The notes under the pieces are model-generated. The model saw only the letters and a list, made by a program, of their open reading frames with translations. It was not told the origin of the DNA and did no database searches. Made by a program: the position numbers and the translations under genes. From contig NZ_JBGCBY010000031.1 in assembly GCF_041262165.1 (NCBI RefSeq), positions 1 through 64,000 on the forward strand: a DNA stretch of 64,000 nt, in the 5' to 3' direction. Origin of the DNA: Streptacidiphilus sp041262165. GTDB lineage: Bacteria > Actinomycetota > Actinomycetes > Streptomycetales > Streptomycetaceae. Each line of letters starts with the position of its first letter. Position 1 is the stretch's first letter. This document shows, piece after piece, positions 58,461 to 64,000 of this stretch.

Positions 58461-58817
58461 CTACTCCTTCTCTTCGGAATCTTCGGAATCTTGGGAATCT
58501 TCGGCGAGGAGGTCGCCGAGCCGGTCCAGACGCCTCTCCCAGGTCGTCCGCTGGCCACCGATCCAGGCCTCGGCCGCGCGCAGCACGCCCGGCTGGATGT
58601 GGCAGGTACGGACGCGTCCGACCTTCTCGGACCGCACCAGCCCACTGGCCTCCAGGACTTGGAGGTGCTGGACCACCGCGGGCAAGGACATCGGCAGCGG
58701 CTTGGCGAGCTCACTGACCGAGGCCGGCCCGCGGATCAGTCGTTCGACCATGGCCCGACGGGTGGGGTCGGCCAGGGCTTGGAAGACCCGATCGAGGCGG
58801 ACTTCATGGTTAAGCAT
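58461..58817 (-). CDS. ArsR-family transcriptional regulator
   Basis: This 118-residue winged-helix protein has FQALADPTRRAMVERLIRGPASVSELAKPLPMSLPAVVQHLQVLEASGLVRSEK. The metal-type Cys pair is absent, so it senses something other than arsenic or metals. The C-terminal tail is acidic (EDSQDSEDSEEKE), encoded by a 9-bp tandem repeat. ATG at 58815-58817 fits the family; it is upstream of and paired with the SRPBCC gene. Confidence 0.92.
   Translation of the reverse strand: MLNHEVRLDRVFQALADPTRRAMVERLIRGPASVSELAKPLPMSLPAVVQHLQVLEASGLVRSEKVGRVRTCHIQPGVLRAAEAWIGGQRTTWERRLDRLGDLLAEDSQDSEDSEEKE
58471..58506. repeat. Four tandem 9-bp units encoding an acidic tail
   Basis: TCTTCGGAA is repeated at 58471, 58480, 58489 (one change) and 58498 (changed end). 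On the minus strand it encodes the D/E-S-rich C-terminus of the ArsR protein. Slippage can change tail length in steps of three residues without breaking the frame. Confidence 0.75.
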
Positions 58818-58820
58818 GTG

Positions 58821-58870
58821 CCTAAGTATATGGCCCTGGCCCGGCAATAGACAAGCAGTTGCTTAAGTAT
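58821..58870. promoter_or_regulatory. Pair of TAAGTAT-type sites in the ArsR promoter
   Basis: GCCTAAGTAT (58820-58829) and GCTTAAGTAT (58861-58870) match at nine of ten bases and lie just upstream of the ArsR start. ArsR/SRPBCC pairs often have CTTAAG-like operators, so these are candidate autoregulatory sites. Confidence 0.45.
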
Positions 58871-58905
58871 CAGGTCTCAGCTCGCGCTCGCCGGCCACCC
58901 GGGCC

Positions 58906-59730
58906 TCAGCCCGCGAACGTGGGGCCGTGGAGGAGGTGGCGGGCGCGTCGGTAGTAGCGCCAGGCGATGGTCCGGGGGGCGTCCGGGTAGGGGGCGACGG
59001 GTGCGCCCAGGCCGTCGAGCCAGGAGGCCAGTTCGGCCGTGGTGTCGGTGTGGCGGAGCATGATGCGGGCGATTCGGTAGGGCTCGTCGCCGGTGGAGCT
59101 GAGGGCGTTGCGCACCGCCATCGCCGAGGTGTAGCCGGCCTCCCGTACGAGCTTGCGCACGCGCGGGCTGTTGTAGCCATGGGGGTAGGCGAAGGCCGGC
59201 ACCGACTGGCCGAGCAGGTCCTCCAGCAGCGCCTTGGGCGTCGACAGCTCCTCGCGGACCAAGGCCCTGGAGAGGGTGTCCAGCTGCGGGTGGGTGACCG
59301 TGTGGGCGCCGATCTCGAGTCCGTGGGCGGCCAGTTCGCCGACCTGGTCGAGCGTCATCATGTCCGCCGCGGGCAGCAGGCAGCCGCCCCCGCCGCCGAT
59401 GGCACCGGTGGTGAGGTAGGCGGTGGCGGCGAGGCCGCGCTCGGCGAGGGCCGGGGCAGTGAAGGCGCAGAGGTCGGCGAAGCCGTCGTCGACCGTGATC
59501 ACGATCGGGCGCTCGGGCAGTGGTCCACGATCCTCCAGCGCGTCGGCCAGCTGGGTCGCGGTGATCGCGGTGCGCCCGCTGTCCAGGATCGCGTCCAGCT
59601 GCGCGGTGAACTCCTTCGGCCGCACCGTGAAGGGCGCGATCCACGACGGCGGATCGTCCGTCACCGCGTGGTAGAGCAGTACCGGAATCCGAGCGGCCGC
59701 CGGTACGCGTGCGTCGTCGTCCCTGTTCAC
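58906..59730 (-). CDS. Polysaccharide deacetylase (NodB/CE4 family)
   Basis: This 274-residue protein has the motifs ITVDDGFADL, GAHTVTHPQL and YPHGYNSPRV of CE4 deacetylases, with the metal-binding Asp-His-His set present. GTG at 59728-59730 has AAGGAG nine bases upstream; the longer reading is a leader. It is similar to the deacetylase at 50730-51569 and is the last gene of the minus-strand exopolysaccharide operon that starts beyond 64000. Confidence 0.88.
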   Translation of the reverse strand: MNRDDDARVPAAARIPVLLYHAVTDDPPSWIAPFTVRPKEFTAQLDAILDSGRTAITATQLADALEDRGPLPERPIVITVDDGFADLCAFTAPALAERGLAATAYLTTGAIGGGGGCLLPAADMMTLDQVGELAAHGLEIGAHTVTHPQLDTLSRALVREELSTPKALLEDLLGQSVPAFAYPHGYNSPRVRKLVREAGYTSAMAVRNALSSTGDEPYRIARIMLRHTDTTAELASWLDGLGAPVAPYPDAPRTIAWRYYRRARHLLHGPTFAG

Positions 59731-59767
59731 CGCTTCATTCTCCTTTTGTCCTGTGCGCCATGCCTGG

Positions 59768-61138
59768 TCATCGCTGCGCGCCGTCCCCGCTGGTCGCGAG
59801 TTCACGCTCGTCTCCCGGTCCTGCGTCGTCCGCCGTCCGGCCCGGCAGCCAGGTCGACCGGAACAGCAACAGCCCGGACGCGACCAGCAGTTGCGCTCCG
59901 AGCCAGGCCGCGCCCATCCCGGCCAGGCCGATCCTCGGGACCAGCAGCGCGCTGAGCCCGAACACCGCGACGCTCAGGCACCCGTACAGCAGCACGAACG
60001 ACCACAGCCGGCGGCGCACCCGGTAGGTGGCCAGCGCGGTGGCGGTGACCAGATTGGGCAACGCCGACAGCGCGAGCAGCCGGAGCAGGGTGGTGGCGTG
60101 TTCGGGGTAGTCCTCACCGAACAGGCGCAGCACCACCGGCGCGAGGAGCAGCAGTGCGGCGACGGCCGCCAGCAGCAGAGCCCCGGTGTTGCGCAGCACC
60201 GTTCGCACGGCCTGCCCGAGTCGCCGGGGATCGCCCGCCGACTCGACCACCAGCGAAGAACCCATGTTGCTGCTGACCACGTAGAGCATGGTGGTGATGA
60301 CCCAGCTGATCGAGAAGAAGGCGCTGTCCCTGGGTCCCATCGTGTTGAGGATCAGCACCTGCGGCAGGGTCGACATGGCCAGCCAGAGCAGCCCGCCCAG
60401 GTAGGTGAGCGCGGTGTAGCGGACGACCCCGGCGGTGGGCTCGGGACCACCGCCGGGGAGCTGGTTCCCGGTCAGGTCCGCTGCGAGGCGGCCGATCTCC
60501 CGTTCCCGCCTTGGCACCGCGAAGCCGTAGAGGAAGGTGTTGGTGAAGAGCAGGGAGAGGCCCAGCGCGAGGGTCCAGGAGATGAGGATCCCGTAGGGGG
60601 CCGCGGCCAGGCTGAGCAGCAGTACGGCGGCCAGCTTGGCGAGCGAGAACAGGGAGTTCTCGGCCAGCACCCAGCCCGGACGGCGCAGCCCGGTCAGCGC
60701 CCCGTCCTGGAGCACGAAGACGGCGTAGCTCACTGTCGCCAGGACGAACACGGCGCCGAGCAGCGGGGTGTGCAGGAAGTCCAGTCCCGGCGAGAGCCAG
60801 GGGACCAGCAGGACGAAGCCGATCGAGGTGACCAGGGACGTGCAGATGCCGGTCAGATAGGCGAGGCTGATGATGCGTCGGGTGTTTTTTCCCGCGGAGG
60901 GGGTGAACCGCACCAGCACGTCGGCGAGGTTGAGCTGCGACACCCCAGCGAGGAACATCATCATGGAGACCGCGGAGTAGTTGCGCCCCACGGTGGCCAC
61001 GTCGTAGCGCAGGCCGGCGAGGGACCAGTAGGCCGCGCCGAGTCCCGAGGTGGCCACCGAGGCGAGGGTGAGCAGCGCGCCGTTGCGCAGCAGCGGGTCG
61101 CCGAGGACCCACCGCTGGCGCAGTTGACGGATGCTCAC
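59768..61138 (-). CDS. Wzx-type polysaccharide flippase (MATE/MOP superfamily)
   Basis: This 456-residue membrane protein has 12-14 predicted helices. NGALLTLASVATSGLGAAYW and VLVRFTPSAGKNTRRIISLAYLTG near the N-terminus, then SFFSISWVITTMLYVVS-like helices, are typical of oligosaccharide-lipid flippases. It would move the polyprenyl-linked repeat unit made by the neighbouring glycosyltransferases across the membrane. Seven bases separate it from the upstream unknown gene. Confidence 0.88.
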   Translation of the reverse strand: MSIRQLRQRWVLGDPLLRNGALLTLASVATSGLGAAYWSLAGLRYDVATVGRNYSAVSMMMFLAGVSQLNLADVLVRFTPSAGKNTRRIISLAYLTGICTSLVTSIGFVLLVPWLSPGLDFLHTPLLGAVFVLATVSYAVFVLQDGALTGLRRPGWVLAENSLFSLAKLAAVLLLSLAAAPYGILISWTLALGLSLLFTNTFLYGFAVPRREREIGRLAADLTGNQLPGGGPEPTAGVVRYTALTYLGGLLWLAMSTLPQVLILNTMGPRDSAFFSISWVITTMLYVVSSNMGSSLVVESAGDPRRLGQAVRTVLRNTGALLLAAVAALLLLAPVVLRLFGEDYPEHATTLLRLLALSALPNLVTATALATYRVRRRLWSFVLLYGCLSVAVFGLSALLVPRIGLAGMGAAWLGAQLLVASGLLLFRSTWLPGRTADDAGPGDERELATSGDGAQR

Positions 61139-61145
61139 GACGCGT

Positions 61146-62096
61146 TCACCCTCCGGAGATCGCCCGTTGCCGCGCCCACTGCGAGGCGGGCAGGATCACC
61201 GCCGCGTGGCCGCGCAGCCGCGGCGGCGGGTGTTCGTCCTCGTCGAGAGCGGCGTACACGGGGACGATCCGTTCGGCGGCGAAGCCCGCGTCCCTGAGCC
61301 GCGAGGCGACAGAGGCCAGCTCGGCGCCGGTGCGCGGCGGCGCGGCGACGAGCAGCACCAGGCCGCCGACCCGCCGGACGGCCTCGGGCAGGCCGCTCTC
61401 CTCCGGCAGCAGCGGTCCTCCCGGCCGGGTGGTGCGGGTGACGACATGGCGGTATTCCAGCCGTCCGAGCGCGGCTGAGAACAGCGGAGCGAGGTAGGCA
61501 CCGGAGGTTCGCAGGCCCAGGACGAGCAACGGCCGGTCCCGGTCCGGGCGTTGCAGCGAGAAGCGCTGGGCGAGGGCGACGACGTCGTCGGGCCGCAGGT
61601 CGAGGTCCCCGAAGACCGCCGGGGAGCGCAGCAGCGCGTTGGAGTACAGCCGGGCGGCCTGGCCCCGGAGCCCCAGTCGCAGGCCCTCGACGGCGCTGCG
61701 CACGCTGAGCAGGATGGCCGCGGCCTCCTGCTCGGTGCTGTCGATGACGGCCTCGGCGAGGACGACGGCGAGGTCGCGGAGCAGCACGTGCCAGCCGGCG
61801 AGGCCCATCCGGCCTCGTACCGCGGTCGCGGCGGTGACCAGGAGCCGGGGTCCGGCCGCGGTTCCCTGGAGCCGGTCGGCGACGATCTGCGAGGCGCCGG
61901 CCGCGTACAGGAACGCCTGCAGCGGCTGCCCGCCGTCGGCGGCGGCGACGAGTCGGCGCAGTACGACGTGGAGCTGGTCGGCCACGTGAATCGTCGCGTG
62001 GTCCTCCGGAGCTCGGTCGTTCGCGCGGCCGGGTACGTGGCTGAGTACCTGGCTGAGTAGGTGGCTGGATCCGTGGTTGCGCGCCTGTTCAGGCAT
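61146..62096 (-). CDS. Unknown protein with a possible phosphoribosyltransferase-like core, in the exopolysaccharide operon
   Basis: This 316-residue protein has a helical N-terminal half (about residues 35-175, rich in Ala/Leu) and a C-terminal half with PLLVLGLRTSGAYLAPLFSAAL, which looks like the first strand-turn of a PRTase fold, then RTTRPGGPLLPEE and GGLVLLVAAPPRTG. I do not recognise the full-length family, and the PRPP motif is not clearly present. ATG at 62094-62096 overlaps the GT2 stop by eight bases, so it is translationally coupled with the pathway genes. Confidence 0.65.
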   Translation of the reverse strand: MPEQARNHGSSHLLSQVLSHVPGRANDRAPEDHATIHVADQLHVVLRRLVAAADGGQPLQAFLYAAGASQIVADRLQGTAAGPRLLVTAATAVRGRMGLAGWHVLLRDLAVVLAEAVIDSTEQEAAAILLSVRSAVEGLRLGLRGQAARLYSNALLRSPAVFGDLDLRPDDVVALAQRFSLQRPDRDRPLLVLGLRTSGAYLAPLFSAALGRLEYRHVVTRTTRPGGPLLPEESGLPEAVRRVGGLVLLVAAPPRTGAELASVASRLRDAGFAAERIVPVYAALDEDEHPPPRLRGHAAVILPASQWARQRAISGG

Positions 62097-63417
62097 GGGA
62101 GCGGACCTCCCGAGTGGGTGTGGGGCCGTTGATGCGGGCTTCCGCCCGGACCAGGCGGCGGCTGCGGAGGTAGCCGTACGGCCCGTAGAGCAGGCCGCGG
62201 CGCTGGAGCCGGGAGAGACGGGCGGACCAGGACGGGCGGGTCTCGGCGCCGGTGCTCGCCAGGGCGTGGCGCACACCGCGCGGCAGCCGGCGCAGCAGCG
62301 CCGGCAGCATCCGTGGCTCGTGCAGCAGGGCCGCGGCGAGATACGCACCGAGCCCGGCCCCGTAGCCGAACGCCTGCCCGTCCAGGTCCTCGGGGCGGTC
62401 GCGATGGTGGTGCCAGACCAACGCCTCCGGCTGGTACACCAGGTCGTGTCCGTGCACGACGACGCGGAAGAAGGAGAGCAGGTCGTCGCCGCCCCTCGCC
62501 GGAGTGCCGGTGCCGATGGCGGGGTCGAATCCGCCGAGCCCGCGCAGCACGTCCGTGCGGAAGGCCATGTTGGCGCCGGAGCCGAGGCGACCTGCGGTGA
62601 ACGGGAACAGCGGCTGGTCGGCCGGCGGCCGGTCGAGGCGGTAGCGACGACCGTGGAACCCCTTGCTGAAACCGCCGTGGGTCTCCAACAGCACCTGGGT
62701 GCGGGTGTGCAGCCGGGCCGGCAGGATCAGTCCGGTGACGCAGCCGACCCTGGCGTCGACGAAGCCGGAGACGAGGGCGTCCAGCCAGCCGGGGTCGACG
62801 ACGACGTCGTCGTCGGTGAAGGCGACGATCTCGCCCAGGGTCTCGGCCAGGCCCCGGTTGTGGGCCGCGGCCAGTCCGCGCAGCGGCTCGCGGATGTAGC
62901 GCACCCGGTCCCCGAAGCACTCTCTGACCAGGTCTCTGGTCGCCTCGGTCACCGGGGCGTTGTCCACCACCACGACGTCGAAGCGCGGGTAGCGCAGCCC
63001 CTCGAGGGACTCCAGGCAGCGGGCGAGCAACTGCGGCCGTTCGCGGGTGGCCACGACGACGGTGACCAGCGGGAATGTGCCGGGTAAGGCCGAGGTCGCG
63101 CGGGGTCCCGGCAGGCCGAGGTCCAACTCCCGGTGCGCGGCGGCGGCGAGGAGCGCGGTCAGCCTGCCCGCGCTGCTCGGATGCGGGTCGTCACCGCTGT
63201 CACTGGCGTCACTGGCGTCACCGACGTCGCCGTGCACCGCCTGGACCAGACCGGCCGGACGGCCGCCGCTGCGGACCAGGGCGAGCACCGGCCCCGACCG
63301 CAGCGGACCGTTTCCGCCGATCCGCCGCAGCACGGGCGGCGAGCCGTCACCGGGCAGGTCGAGATCGACGACCTCGAAGGGCGCCCGGGTCGGGTCGAGC
63401 AGCAGTTCCTCGCTCAC
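62089..63417 (-). CDS. Family 2 glycosyltransferase with N-terminal extension
   Basis: This 442-residue protein has a 115-residue N-terminal extension including an Asp/Ser-rich stretch (GDVGDASDASDSGDD), then the GT-A core: TVVVATRERPQLLARCLESL, AAAHNRGLAETLGEIVAFTDDDV with the metal motif and a GGDDLLSFFR acceptor motif. A C-terminal hydrophobic/basic tail follows. Leu111 is encoded by TTA (63085-63087), so translation may depend on bldA. It overlaps the next gene by eight bases and the preceding one by four (63414-63417). Confidence 0.88.
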   Translation of the reverse strand: MSEELLLDPTRAPFEVVDLDLPGDGSPPVLRRIGGNGPLRSGPVLALVRSGGRPAGLVQAVHGDVGDASDASDSGDDPHPSSAGRLTALLAAAAHRELDLGLPGPRATSALPGTFPLVTVVVATRERPQLLARCLESLEGLRYPRFDVVVVDNAPVTEATRDLVRECFGDRVRYIREPLRGLAAAHNRGLAETLGEIVAFTDDDVVVDPGWLDALVSGFVDARVGCVTGLILPARLHTRTQVLLETHGGFSKGFHGRRYRLDRPPADQPLFPFTAGRLGSGANMAFRTDVLRGLGGFDPAIGTGTPARGGDDLLSFFRVVVHGHDLVYQPEALVWHHHRDRPEDLDGQAFGYGAGLGAYLAAALLHEPRMLPALLRRLPRGVRHALASTGAETRPSWSARLSRLQRRGLLYGPYGYLRSRRLVRAEARINGPTPTREVRSHA

Positions 63418-64000
63418 CGCAGTGCCTCCACCGGCTGGAAGCGCGGGTCGGAGACCCCGCGACCGTGGTGCTCGCGCAGCAGGGTCCTGAGCACACGCTG
63501 CCCGTCGTAGAAGGTGCGCAGATTGGACTGCCCGGTACGGCGCGGGAGTTCCAGCGTGGGCACCTCGGCGACCCGCAGCCCGGCGAGAAGCGCCCGCACC
63601 GTCATCTCGGTCTCGATCTCGAATCCGGAGGACTGCAGGTCGAGGCGGTCGAGGACGTTGCGGTTGAACGCCACGAAGCCGTAGCAGAGATCGGTCAGCG
63701 TGCTCTGGTACATCACGTTGACCAGAGCCAGCAGGGCACGGTTGCCCATCCGGCGCAGCGCGGTGATGTCCAGTGAGCCGCCGCCGCCCATGAACCGCGA
63801 CCCCTTGACGAAGTCGTAGCCGCTCTCCAGGAAGTGGACGTAGCGCGGGATCTCACGGGGCGACATGGAGCCGTCCGCGTCGATCATCACGATGTACTCG
63901 CCCTTGGCGGCGAGGAATCCGGTGCGCAGCGCGTTGCCCTTTCCCGCCCCCTGCTGCGGCACCACGCGCAGCGACGGCAGGCTGGCCCGTGCCAGCTCCA
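63414..64000 (-). CDS. Family 2 glycosyltransferase (dolichol-phosphate-mannose-synthase-like), 5' end cut by window
   Basis: About 195 residues from the C-terminal part of a GT2 enzyme are visible; the gene continues beyond the right edge. GKGNALRTGFLAAKGEYIVMIDADGSM carries the DxD-type motif, and VKGSRFMGGGGSLD, YQSTLTDLCYGFVAFNRNVLDRLDL and FEIETEMTVRALLAGLRVAEVP match polyprenyl-phosphate glycosyltransferases. It may load a sugar onto a lipid carrier or start the repeat unit. Shadow starts at 63965 are internal. Confidence 0.88.
   Translation of the reverse strand, partial: ELARASLPSLRVVPQQGAGKGNALRTGFLAAKGEYIVMIDADGSMSPREIPRYVHFLESGYDFVKGSRFMGGGGSLDITALRRMGNRALLALVNVMYQSTLTDLCYGFVAFNRNVLDRLDLQSSGFEIETEMTVRALLAGLRVAEVPTLELPRRTGQSNLRTFYDGQRVLRTLLREHHGRGVSDPRFQPVEALR

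Overview
The window is 64 kb of very GC-rich DNA. It has long, tightly packed genes, many GTG starts, start/stop overlaps of the ATGA/GTGA type, rare TTA codons, and Streptomyces-type gene families: a two-domain geosmin synthase, a DUF5925-type AAA ATPase, an Opp/Dpp-type sugar transporter and an MmyB-type XRE regulator. It also carries an intergenic inverted-repeat element of a kind common in Streptomyces. This points to a filamentous actinomycete of the Streptomycetaceae or a close relative. The species cannot be named from sequence alone. I saw no rRNA, tRNA, CRISPR array, transposase or phage gene.

Layout, left to right. (1) 1-305: edge fragment of a nitrilase/beta-ureidopropionase-type amidohydrolase. 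(2) 527-1222: a lipoprotein of unknown function. (3) 1232-6244: a TetR regulator facing a translationally coupled catabolic operon (acetoacetate-decarboxylase-like protein, SDR, two paralogous amidohydrolases). (4) 6352-7937: a coupled pair resembling alkylglycerol monooxygenase and lysoplasmalogenase, suggesting ether-lipid turnover. (5) 8025-11980: exonuclease III, secreted gamma-glutamyltransferase and CtaG. (6) 12008-17304: a minus-strand cluster with a nucleotidyltransferase, a glycerol-1-phosphate-dehydrogenase-like enzyme, a CDP-alcohol phosphotransferase, a GT2 and an ABC-2 exporter, with idi divergent from it. This is a candidate pathway for a CDP-polyol-derived surface lipid or polymer. 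(7) 18336-29583: a beta-galactoside/beta-glucoside locus. GH35 and GH1 on the minus strand face a LacI regulator and a five-gene Opp/Dpp-type ABC importer, with palindromic operators between them and a 20-bp hairpin after the binding-protein gene.

(8) 29349-39048: DedA, a tiny upstream ORF, a membrane Ser/Thr kinase, a flavin monooxygenase, a DUF5925/AAA ATPase, an epimerase, an XRE/ADH pair and a class V aminotransferase. (9) 39034-45772: geosmin synthase, a PIG-V-like membrane mannosyltransferase, an ADP-ribosylglycohydrolase, PPK2 and a MarC-like protein. (10) 45810-48047: a MarR/ABC drug-efflux operon behind a perfect 21-bp palindrome. (11) 48175-50662: a frameshifted secreted serine protease, a 239-bp MITE-like element and a CaiB/AMACR-like CoA enzyme. 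(12) 50730-56337: a divergent exopolysaccharide module (GT2 and polysaccharide deacetylase; large membrane protein, small membrane protein and GH26-like hydrolase). (13) 56354-58817: TetR/quinone-oxidoreductase and ArsR/SRPBCC pairs. (14) 58906-64000: an exopolysaccharide operon on the minus strand (two GT2s, a protein with a possible phosphoribosyltransferase-like core, a Wzx-type flippase and a deacetylase) running off the right edge.

Three themes recur. Surface carbohydrate/lipid assembly appears in regions 6, 12 and 14, substrate-controlled catabolism in regions 3 and 7, and possible ether-lipid metabolism in region 4, with a speculative link to region 6. TTA codons in ggt, the GH26-like gene and one GT2 suggest that some surface functions depend on the bldA leucyl-tRNA.
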